DNA of 64,000 nucleotides from Pseudoxanthomonas yeongjuensis (GTDB lineage Bacteria > Pseudomonadota > Gammaproteobacteria > Xanthomonadales > Xanthomonadaceae). Where the stretch lies: positions 682,001 through 746,000 of the forward strand of contig NZ_PDWT01000001.1 of the NCBI RefSeq assembly GCF_010093345.1, given 5' to 3'. Every line of letters begins with the position of its first letter. The first letter of the stretch is position 1. Shown here one piece after another: positions 36,939 through 45,100 of the stretch. The translations under genes were made by a program, and so were the position numbers. Under the pieces are notes generated by a model, which worked only from the letters and a program-made list of their open reading frames with translations, was not told the DNA's origin and did no database searches.

Positions 36939-37103
36939 ATGGATGCCGTCAAAGAAAAAAGCCCGGCGGTTAGGCCGGGCTGCACATCTAAGCTGGCGAG
37001 CTGTGTGTGCATCGATTCTAACCTCGACTCCACCGCGCATCAACATACCGCCATTCTGGCGGTTCGTTTGGGCAACCATGTACTTGCCGGGGGCGCGAAA
37101 TGA
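36939..37103 (+). CDS. Possible small protein containing an antisense terminator-like hairpin
   Basis: 54 aa (MDAVKEKSPAVRPGC...). Its ATG follows the alpA stop without a gap and its TGA overlaps the next ATG, so it fits an operon. However its first codons are a hairpin: AAAAAAGCCCGGC (36954-36966) with GCCGGGCT (36973-36980). Read on the minus strand this is a stem followed by TTTTTT, a typical rho-independent terminator. Either role, or both, is possible. Confidence 0.45.
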   Translation: MDAVKEKSPAVRPGCTSKLASCVCIDSNLDSTAHQHTAILAVRLGNHVLAGGAK

Positions 37104-37336
37104 CCACCGACGAGATCGTCGCCACCTACGCGGTGTTGTACGGACCGTCGGTCGCGACTCTGGCAAACACCATGCCTGACATGGGTGAAGCGATCAGCAC
37201 GCAATGCCAGGCGCTCCGTCGAGATCCCACGGTGGATGCGTGCGAGGTTCTGGCAGCCAACCTGGACGGCGCCAGGCGTGCAGTTCTGAGGTTGAGGGAG
37301 GCACTCATGAGGGAGGGGTCAGGTGATGGCCAATGA
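37100..37336 (+). CDS. Hypothetical small satellite protein
   Basis: 78 aa (MTTDEIVATYAVLYGPSVAT..., ending with ARRAVLRLREALMREGSGDG). Mostly alpha-helical. Overlaps both neighbours by a few bases, typical of phage operons. No family recognised. Confidence 0.6.
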   Translation: MTTDEIVATYAVLYGPSVATLANTMPDMGEAISTQCQALRRDPTVDACEVLAANLDGARRAVLRLREALMREGSGDGQ

Positions 37337-38003
37337 GCCCTACGAGCGTCCCTTCATCCTGCAATGGAGGTCGGCCGTGCTGAACTCGCCCCTTGGAGCC
37401 GCGACGAAGCTGGTTTTGCTGGTGCTGGCAGAGTATGCCGACGTGAACGGAGCCGATTGTTACCCCTCCCTTCCATCGATCGCACGACTGATGTCGGCGA
37501 ACGAGAGAACTGTGCGACGCAACCTAGATCCAGCTATTGAGGCGGGATATATCCAAAGGTCCTGCATAGGCAAGTCCAGTAACGGTTTTTCCCAAAACTG
37601 GAAACATTACAAATACGAATTGCTGATCCCGACAGGAGCGGACACCTTGTCAGCACGTGCATCACTAGGCGCTGGCAAAAAGTCCACAGCTGCAGGAGTT
37701 ACGAATGGCCACCGCGCCCAGAACGTGTGGACATTCCCGCAAAAAAGTATGGACAAAAAGTCCACTGAACTAGCTTCTAAATATGAAAAAGCATCAATGG
37801 ACAAATTGTCCACCATGGACAATATGTCCGCACGTGTACCTGTCACTCTTTCTGAAGCTGTCAGAAAACTGGAAGATGAAAAGTACATGGTCCTCAGCGA
37901 CCTCAAGTTTCCTGACCTCATCACACCCGAGGCAGCCAGCGCCAAGCTGGCAGAGCTTGATCGTGAGATTGCGGCAGTAGTAGCCAAAGCGGTGTCGGCA
38001 TGA
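37326..38003 (+). CDS. HTH protein, replication-initiator-like
   Basis: 225 aa from ATG (a GTG one codon upstream is possible). Residues about 20-95 form a winged-helix domain of the kind found in phage replication proteins (HTH_36): AATKLVLLVLAEYADVNG, CYPSLPSIARLMSANERTVR and IEAGYIQR. A lower-GC middle segment repeats MDK(K/L)STxxx. The C-terminus is a charged helix. By position and domain it may start replication of the excised element. No primase or helicase is present. Confidence 0.65.
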   Translation: MANEPYERPFILQWRSAVLNSPLGAATKLVLLVLAEYADVNGADCYPSLPSIARLMSANERTVRRNLDPAIEAGYIQRSCIGKSSNGFSQNWKHYKYELLIPTGADTLSARASLGAGKKSTAAGVTNGHRAQNVWTFPQKSMDKKSTELASKYEKASMDKLSTMDNMSARVPVTLSEAVRKLEDEKYMVLSDLKFPDLITPEAASAKLAELDREIAAVVAKAVSA

Positions 38004-38806
38004 GGGCGCTCATTCCCTTGCAGCAGCGCTCGTTGGCCGGCGAAGCCGTTCAGACGGTCAATGCCCGAGACCTCCACGTCTTCCTCCGGATAGGCCGCGA
38101 CTTCAGCACCTGGCTGAGGGCTCGGATCGAGCAGTACGGGTTCGTTGAGAACGGCGACTTCGTTTGCTCTTCGATTCAGAGGAGCAAACAGGGCCGCGGT
38201 GGTCACAACCGGCTGGACTACCACCTGACGATCGACATGGCCAAGGAGCTGGCCATGGTCGAACGGTCGGACCGCGGCAAAGAAGCCAGGCAGTACTTCC
38301 TCGAGTGCGAGAGGCGTGCCCAGGCACTCCCGTCGCCGCTCGAGCCAACCATTGGGGAGGTCCTTCGTAACCCTGAACATCTGCGCGACCTGTTGCTGGG
38401 CCAGACGGAAAGGGTCCTGCAACTGGAGGCAACGGTCGCCGAGCACAGGCCCCAGGTCGCGGCAATGGAACGTATGGCCAGCGCCGACGGAGATACCAAC
38501 CTGAGCAAGACGGCCAAGGTCCTAGGGATGCAGCCGATGACCTTTATCCGGTGGCTTGCCGACAAGGGATGGATCTACCGGAGGGGTGACTCTGGGGCAT
38601 GGACCGCCTACCAACCCCGCCTCGATCAGGGGGTGCTGGTGCATCGGGTCAGGGTCATCGAGAGGACCGACGGTACCCCCCGGATGCTTGACCAGGTGAT
38701 GGTCACGCCGAAAGGGATCTCCAAGCTCGCCGCGGCCTTGGAGCAAGAGCGCGGCACCCAATCAGATCCATGTTCAATCACCGGCCCCACCAACCCGAGG
38801 AACTAG
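38000..38806 (+). CDS. Phage antirepressor (AntA-type with KilAC domain)
   Basis: 268 aa, ATGA-coupled to the preceding gene. The N-terminal AntA domain shows VNARDLHVFLRIGRDFSTWL, RIEQYGFVENGDF, DYHLTIDMAKELAMVER and GKEARQYFLECER. The C-terminal KilAC domain (about 150-255) has NLSKTAKVLGMQPMTFIRWL and GWIYRRG. Such proteins bind or displace phage repressors. Here it could switch the island between silent and mobile states, or sense a helper phage. Confidence 0.88.
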   Translation: MRALIPLQQRSLAGEAVQTVNARDLHVFLRIGRDFSTWLRARIEQYGFVENGDFVCSSIQRSKQGRGGHNRLDYHLTIDMAKELAMVERSDRGKEARQYFLECERRAQALPSPLEPTIGEVLRNPEHLRDLLLGQTERVLQLEATVAEHRPQVAAMERMASADGDTNLSKTAKVLGMQPMTFIRWLADKGWIYRRGDSGAWTAYQPRLDQGVLVHRVRVIERTDGTPRMLDQVMVTPKGISKLAAALEQERGTQSDPCSITGPTNPRN

Positions 38807-38808
38807 CA

Positions 38809-40248
38809 ATGGCACTCTCCCAGCTCGACCAGATCAACAAGACTCAGGAGGGTGTCCGCAAGCTGCGTGAATCCATCCCGGGCCCGGCCTACGATCCGCC
38901 GGAAGCTTTCGCGCCAAAGCCGGCGGCGCCAGCCGCGCGCCCGGCTGTGTCGGCGCAGCCGGGCGCGCAGGTGCAGTCAGTCAGGCCGAAGCGGACGTTT
39001 CCTACCCAGGTTGGCCAGTACGCCCAGGGTCGCGTCAATGCGACGTTGCATGGTGCCGAACAGCTAGGCGACATGGCTACCTTCAACTTGAGGCGCGGTC
39101 TGGGCGGAGTCCGCGATGCTTACAAGGCCTTCACCGGCGGCGCCAATCCGAATGAAGGACAGATGGTCGGATCAAACTTCGACTTTGGCCGCGTCGGTGG
39201 GCCTTCCGCGCCGACACCCGCTGCACCCGCTGCTGTTGGGACGCCGGCGGCGCCAGCAGCGAGGCCAGCAGCGATCGTCAGCGACGGCAGCGCCGGCACG
39301 CCGGCGAACCCGTACGTGAAGCCAGCAGCGGCAGCGGCACCTGCAGCGCCGGTGGCCAACGCGGTCCAGGACAGCGGCATGCCGGCGGGCATCACCAAGA
39401 CCTTCGACTCCGCCGGCAACCCGATCTACAGCGGCACCGGTGCAAGCGTCGCCGCTGCAGGCGGACCACCGCAGGGCAGCACGGTTGTCGGCCGGCCCAC
39501 CAACTACGCGATGCCGCAACGCAGCCTGCCGCCGGACGTCGTGGCACCGAGCAACATGGCTGGCCAGTACCAGGTCCGGGGCCGGCAAGGCGGCATCATC
39601 GAGAATCCCGCCAACGGATCCGTCGCCGACCAGATCACCAGGGCCATCGGTAGCCCCAGCCTCAAGGGAAGCCCGTCGGCGCGCGCCGCGGTGGCCCAGG
39701 CCATCCTGCAGCAGGCCGGCTTCGCCAACGACGAGCGCCAGAGCGCGCTGCGCACCGGTGACCAGGCCGACCTGCAGAGCATCAACAACAACGCCAACGC
39801 GAACGAGAACTTCGCCCGGCGCCGGTTCGACGCAAGCAAGTTCAACGTCGGGGTGGACCTGCAGGCCCAGGAGCTGGAGGCAAGTCAGAGGGTACCCTTC
39901 GAGCAGCAGCCCATCCTTCGTGGCCTGGATGGTGGTACCAGTGTGCTGCACCGGGACGGTACCCTTTCGGCACTGACCAACAAGGACGGTACCCCCTTCA
40001 GGGTCCTGGACCCTTCCCAGCGCACCACCGTATCGCCCGACGCCGAGTTCAAAGCGCTGACCGACGAGCTAACTGCCATGAGCCAGTTTCCGGGAGACGG
40101 TACCGAGCAGCGCCGGGGGCAGATCCAGGCGCGCATGGCACAGCTCACCGGTCAGGGTGGCCAGGCAAAACAGGTCAGGCGCACAGGTACCCTCGATGGC
40201 AGGAGGGTGGTCGAGTACCAGGACGGCACCAAGGCGTTCCTGGACTGA
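38809..40248 (+). CDS. Ala/Pro-rich phage-like protein of unknown function
   Basis: 479 aa from the ATG after GAGG, 2 bp behind the antirepressor stop. Low-complexity Ala/Pro/Gly stretches (about 35-60, 135-190) surround NATLHGAEQLGDMATF and RRGLGGVRDAYKAF. The C-terminal half has a coiled segment (ANENFARRRFDASKF) and ends with a compact GTLDGRRVVEYQDGTKAFLD. It resembles minor virion or ejection proteins in composition only. The DNA of its last third carries six GGTACC palindromes. Confidence 0.6.
   Translation: MALSQLDQINKTQEGVRKLRESIPGPAYDPPEAFAPKPAAPAARPAVSAQPGAQVQSVRPKRTFPTQVGQYAQGRVNATLHGAEQLGDMATFNLRRGLGGVRDAYKAFTGGANPNEGQMVGSNFDFGRVGGPSAPTPAAPAAVGTPAAPAARPAAIVSDGSAGTPANPYVKPAAAAAPAAPVANAVQDSGMPAGITKTFDSAGNPIYSGTGASVAAAGGPPQGSTVVGRPTNYAMPQRSLPPDVVAPSNMAGQYQVRGRQGGIIENPANGSVADQITRAIGSPSLKGSPSARAAVAQAILQQAGFANDERQSALRTGDQADLQSINNNANANENFARRRFDASKFNVGVDLQAQELEASQRVPFEQQPILRGLDGGTSVLHRDGTLSALTNKDGTPFRVLDPSQRTTVSPDAEFKALTDELTAMSQFPGDGTEQRRGQIQARMAQLTGQGGQAKQVRRTGTLDGRRVVEYQDGTKAFLD
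39891..40191. repeat. Cluster of GGTACC palindromes
   Basis: GGTACC occurs at 39891, 39934, 39958, 39988, 40099 and 40186, with a further copy at 38672 in the antirepressor gene. By base composition about 0.1 would be expected in 300 bp. Several encode Gly-Thr (GGT ACC), so codon choice explains part of it; 39891 is in a different frame. Confidence 0.55.
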
Positions 40249-40496
40249 AGTCGGCGTACTGAGGCAGCAGGATGACCGTTTAATTCCGGCCATCCGAGAC
40301 TCGGTTGCTGCCACCTTATAGGCCTACGGAGTGTGACTTTCGGCAGCAGTACGCGCACGCGCGCGAGGAAGGGCCTGTTTGAGGCGCCATTTTTGGCCCC
40401 ATGCGCCCAAAAAAAAACAGGCAGCGGACCACGGTCTAGATCGGCCAGGCTTGCTGGGTGATTTGTTAATAATTGTTGAGAAATTGAAGCAGACCG
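40249..40496. other. Gene-free stretch before the terminase group
   Basis: About 250 bp with a run of nine A (near 40410) and AT-richer sequence near 40465. Promoter-like sequence for the terminase group may lie near 40460-40490. No gene is supported. Confidence 0.3.
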
Positions 40497-40700
40497 ATGG
40501 ACTTACCAGATGACATAAACGACGTTCGCGATGATCCGTTTCCTGACCGTGATCCGCCTGAAAGGGCGCCGTTGTTTATGCCGGCCTGGGAGCTAAGTGG
40601 AACGTTATCGGCCTTCCTCCTGGCCCGAACGCTTCGCCATTATGGAGTCGACGCTGTGGTCCAGATCCGCCTGAGCCCGCCCGGGCAGGAGAAAAAATGA
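40497..40700 (+). CDS. Hypothetical small protein ahead of terminase
   Basis: 67 aa, Asp/Pro-rich at the start (MDLPDDINDVRDDPFPDRD) followed by a short helical part. Its stop overlaps the small-terminase ATG (ATGA), indicating coupling. No family recognised. Confidence 0.55.
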   Translation: MDLPDDINDVRDDPFPDRDPPERAPLFMPAWELSGTLSAFLLARTLRHYGVDAVVQIRLSPPGQEKK

Positions 40701-41347
40701 CGATCGAGAAACAAATCTCCTTAAATGACGCTCAGCGGCGGTTCTGCGACGAATATTTGGTCGACTTCAACGCTGGTGCCGCCTACCAGCGCTCCGGTTA
40801 CAAGTCACGGGGCAGGTCTGCCGATACCTGTGCAAGTCGGCTGCTAACAAAACCTGAGGTTGCCGCTTATCTTTCCGAGCGCAAGAAGGTGCTCGCCACG
40901 GAGACAGGCCTCTCCCTCGCCCGGATTACCCAGGAACTCAAGGCGATCGCACTGATGGACCCACGAAAGCTCTACGACGAGGACGGCGCCGTCCTTGCTC
41001 CGAAGGATTGGCCCGATGAGGTTGCCGCGGCGGTGGCGGGCATAGACGTGACCGAAATATCGGAGCAGCGTGACGGGAAGAAGGTTCGAATCGGCCAGAC
41101 CAGGAAGCTAAACCTCTGGAACAAGCTCGACGCGATCGAGAAGGCTCTGAAGCTGCTCAATGCCTACCCTGAGAAGAAACAGGATGGGCCGAAGGAAACG
41201 ATCCTTGGTGTCGTCGTCATTCCGGCGAAGCGCGACTATCAGGGTCCGCAGCATCAAGGCGCAATTGAAGGCGAGGTCAGGCGCGTGGTGCGCACTGAGC
41301 CACTGCCATCTCCGACGAATCGCTTCATCGTTCCCAGGGTTGAATAA
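40697..41347 (+). CDS. Phage terminase small subunit
   Basis: 216 aa. Terminase_2-type N-terminus: LNDAQRRFCDEYLVDFNAGA, AYQRSGYKSRGRSADTC and RLLTKPEVAAYLSERK, the DNA-binding HTH that recognises packaging sites. LARITQELKAIALMDPRKLY follows, then a linker. No large subunit, portal or capsid gene follows; the next genes point the other way. A lone TerS is the hallmark by which some phage satellites redirect a helper phage's packaging motor to their own DNA. Confidence 0.88.
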   Translation: MTIEKQISLNDAQRRFCDEYLVDFNAGAAYQRSGYKSRGRSADTCASRLLTKPEVAAYLSERKKVLATETGLSLARITQELKAIALMDPRKLYDEDGAVLAPKDWPDEVAAAVAGIDVTEISEQRDGKKVRIGQTRKLNLWNKLDAIEKALKLLNAYPEKKQDGPKETILGVVVIPAKRDYQGPQHQGAIEGEVRRVVRTEPLPSPTNRFIVPRVE

Positions 41348-41406
41348 CAGAAGCCCCACCTCACCCGCTTCCCTGTTATCGAATCAGGTGCGTGGTGAAA
41401 GCGGAG

Positions 41407-41592
41407 CTAGGAATCAACCTTAGCCCAGTACCTACCCCTTGGCAATTGCCGGCTATGCGTCTTCAATGCAGCTGCGAATTCCAACCGCGCAGCATGAATT
41501 CTCTTGGCCCTACCTAGTGCAGCGATCGAGATTCCACGCCTCTGCTCGTTCGTAAGGGCTTTGATCCTAGGGCCATAGTCGATAGCTGGCAT
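41407..41592 (-). CDS. Hypothetical small basic protein
   Basis: 61 aa with a good GAGGA site 8 bases before its ATG. Basic and helical (MPAIDYGPRIKALTNEQRRG..., AKRIHAARLEFAAALKTHSR). No family recognised. It is separated from the RHS/immunity pair by 240 bp of AT-richer DNA in which I see no gene. Confidence 0.5.
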   Translation of the reverse strand: MPAIDYGPRIKALTNEQRRGISIAALGRAKRIHAARLEFAAALKTHSRQLPRGRYWAKVDS

Positions 41593-41832
41593 TTTTCGTT
41601 CCTCGCGGTTGCGGTCCTATTAGATAACTCGAACAACCAGACGTCCGCTACCGATCCTACGTGACTATCGGTCTGGTAATAGCGCCCCCACTCATCATAG
41701 CTACTGCCTGTTCTTTAGAATCTGCTGCATCGGCTTAAAACCAACGCAAAGTGACTAAGAATCAGGATAGAGACTGCGTTAGCACTGAGCATCCATACAT
41801 CTCCATCTTGAGGGCGCACTCTGCAGTGCATC
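41593..41832. other. AT-richer gene-free stretch
   Basis: 240 bp, visibly lower in GC than the chromosome, with stops in all frames. It is probably non-coding spacer between satellite genes and the RHS module. No repeat or terminator is evident. Confidence 0.35.
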
Positions 41833-42156
41833 TCATGCCTGATCGAATTGGATAGATCCCGCTGTCACGGATAGGCAGCCATCGAGAAAATAGATGAACG
41901 TAGTGCCATCTTTCTCGCATGGGTTCCAATGATTTATATTGCCGGCCTGTGAATTATCGGCAATAGAATCGAAATCCAATATTCCTGAGAGCGAGGATAC
42001 AGAGGTAAATATTATTACCCCAGACGATCGTGCTTTGGCCTCGCCTGAACTGTAATACTTAACTCTGATTTCTACTAATCGATCGAGCAAAGATATGGTC
42101 ATTTTCTCGACAATTGCATCGTGCAAATCAATTTTATTGGTGTCTGAGATATTCAA
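41833..42156 (-). CDS. Candidate immunity protein for the RHS toxin
   Basis: 107 aa, acidic, no signal peptide. It begins MNISDTNKIDLHDAIVEKMT and has a beta-rich body (VEIRVKYYSS, GVIIFTSVSSLSGILDF, TFIYFLDGCLSV). Its ATG overlaps the RHS stop by ATGA, and its GC content is low like the RHS C-terminus. Position and size are what is expected of an immunity gene. I do not recognise a named Imm family with certainty. Confidence 0.6.
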   Translation of the reverse strand: MNISDTNKIDLHDAIVEKMTISLLDRLVEIRVKYYSSGEAKARSSGVIIFTSVSSLSGILDFDSIADNSQAGNINHWNPCEKDGTTFIYFLDGCLSVTAGSIQFDQA

Positions 42157-45100
42157 GAGCCCGCTCCCGTTAGCACCGCGAAAATTATCAGCAGTGTTCC
42201 ACCTATCATCATTGCAGCGTTTGTAGCAGTTGACATGTCGGGCATGGACATATTGTTATTTGTATTCTCAAATTGAACCGCATCGCCCACAAAGCCGTTC
42301 TTTATAGCGCATTCCTTTACCGATCTCGGCGCATCCGCCCAGCTCTCGCCGTGTGACTGCTCACCAAATTCTCCGCAAGCTCCACTTTGACCCTTGCACT
42401 CCCAATGAAGATGTCTTCTAGTCACTCCTTTTACTATCGACTTATCAATTCTGATTCTGCATCCGTTTCCACATTCGATCCAGCGCCCTGACACGTGGTC
42501 AATTAACCCAAGTGGATCAGTAGTCTCTAGTGGCGCGCTTCCAACATAGCCATAGGTACTAATACCTCCCAGCAATCCCACTGGATCACTTTGAGAATAT
42601 CTGCCAGTACTCGGGTCGTAGTCCCTCATGTAGTTATAGTTCAGCCCGCTCGCCGCGTCGTATCGTTGGCCCGAAAACCGCATATCGAACACGAGCGGAT
42701 TCGCGTCCCCATCTGGGTCCTGATCCTGCACGCCGTTACCAAACGCTTCGCTTTTCAGGTCCCATTTCCACACCGGCAAATTGCGTGCCACTTCGATAAC
42801 CACGCGCGGGGTACCCAGATGGTCGGGTTCGATGTAGTGCAACTGGTTGCCGTTGGCGATCAGGCCCACCGGCAGATCATCCAGCCAGATCGCCTGCTGT
42901 AGTGCGGCGCCGGTGTTGTCATAGTCGCCAAGCCAGTGACCGGCTTCGTCGTAGACCGTGTAGGTGTTTGAAGCTCCGAGATACTTGCGGACCTGTTCGC
43001 CCTTGCCGTTGTAGGCGTAGTTCCTCTGCACGATCGCGTTCTGCATCACCTGACTCATGCGGCTGGTGTCGTCGTACACGAACTCCTTAGCGATGCCGCC
43101 GATGGCAGTGGTGTTGCCGGCATTGTCGTAGGTTCGGGCGACGGCGCCCACGTGACTCAGTCGATGACTGGTGGACGGATAGGCATAAGCCTGGGTGCCG
43201 GCTGCGTTGGTGAAGCTCTGGCGGTTGCCGGTGGCGTCGTAGGCGTAGCTCTCGATGGCCACGTCGGTCGGACCGTCCTTGAACGCGGTGAGACGGCTCA
43301 AGGCGTCGTAGTCGAACTTCACCAGCGGGGTGGTACTTGCGGCCGGCGTCAGCTGGGTCAGGTTGCCGACCGGATCGTATTGGAAGCCTACGGATAGTCC
43401 ACCGGCGCTGGCGTCATGGACAGCAGTGGGCTGGTAGTTCTGGTTGAGCGGACGCAGCAGCTGTCGGCCATTGCCATAGGTCCAACCGGCGACCGGACCG
43501 AAGGGGTGATAGCTGGCCTGGTCCAACAACACTTCTGTTGTTGCGCCGGCCCGTTGCACATTGACCTGGGTGGTGCGGCCCTGCGCGTCGCGGACATAAC
43601 TGGCGATGGCCCCATCGGGGTAGGTCACACTGCTCAGCTGCCCGGCCAGCGTATAGGCATAGCGCACGGTGAAGGCGACGCCGTTGGTCGTCTGCACCTT
43701 GCGCACCAGATTGCCGAAGCGGTCGTAGCAGTATTGCGTGGTGCCGCTGGCATCGGCCAGCCGGGTCAGGCGGCCGGTAGAGAAGGTTTCCCCGGCGACG
43801 CACGTGGCTTGAGTGGCATCGTACGTATAAGCCACGTCGAGGCTGGGAGTGGCGTAGGCGATGCCGGTCAGCCGGTTCAAGGCGTCGTAGCTGTAGGTCG
43901 ACGTCTGGCCACGCGCATCGGTCTGAGTCAGGCGATTGCCGGCGCTGTCGTAGGTATAGGTGGTCGTGCCGGTGTCGGGGCTGGACAGTTGGGTCAGGTC
44001 GCCCAGGCCGTTGTAGGTGTAATCGGTGTTCAATCCCTTGGGATCGGTGACCTGGGTCAGGTTGTCCAATGCGTCATAGGTGAACTTGGTCTCGGCATTG
44101 ATGCCGCCGACATCCTGCAAGGTGCGACTGAGGCGGTTGAGCGGGTCGTAGTCGTTGTCGGTGACCCGGGCCAAGGCATCGGACACCGTGTTGGTATTGC
44201 CGTTGGCGTCGTAAGTGAAGTCAGTGGGATTAGCCTGCGCATCAGCCTGGGTCTGTAATTGGCCCAACTGGTTGAAGATTCGCGATAGGGTGCGTTTGAG
44301 GACGTTGGCAGGATCCTTGGTGTCTTCCTGGGTACGGTTGCCGGCATTGTCCAGCGTGTAGTGGATTGTGTTGCCGGCGTTGTCGGCGATATCGGTCAGA
44401 CGATGGGCGGCATCGTAGGTGTAGGTGGTGAAGGCCCCGTCAGGCTGGATGACTTTCTTCACCAGACCCGTGGGCCAGTATTCGATGCGCGTGATGACGT
44501 CGTCGGTTTCCACGGCATCGTTGGCGCCACGGATCTTGCGAGCGGTCAGCCAGCCACGCGGGTGGTACTCCAGGTCGGTCATGACGCCGTTGGGGTCTTT
44601 GACAGACAGGGCGCGGCCAGCGCCATCGTAAGTCAGGGTTTCAGTGATCTGGCCCAAGGCATTGGTGACCTTCCACAGGTCACCTTTGCGATGGGGGCAC
44701 GTGATCGGATTGGCGACACAGGTCGCATCGTCGCTAAGGTAATAGGCAAACGAGGTGGCGTCCGAGACGTCGGTGCGAGGACCATCTATCGAGAGCGCTA
44801 ATCCGAGCAACGGGCACGTACCAGCAGTGACCGCCGCTTGTTCGCAGTAGCTCGTGACTGTAGTGCGGGTGGCGCCGGTGACTGGGTCGATTTGGGTGGC
44901 GGTCAGGGCTTGACCACGGGCGTTGTAGGTCCAGGTGGACTTGGCGACCAGTGCCCCTGCTGTGTCCAGAGTACGGCGTTCGGTGGGTACACGAAACGTT
45001 GTGTGCCAATCAGTTTGTATGGTGCGTTTTCGGCCAATCGCATCGTTGCTAGCGTCGACCTTCTGATCCACCAAGCCGCGAGCAGAGTAGTCGAAGTCGG

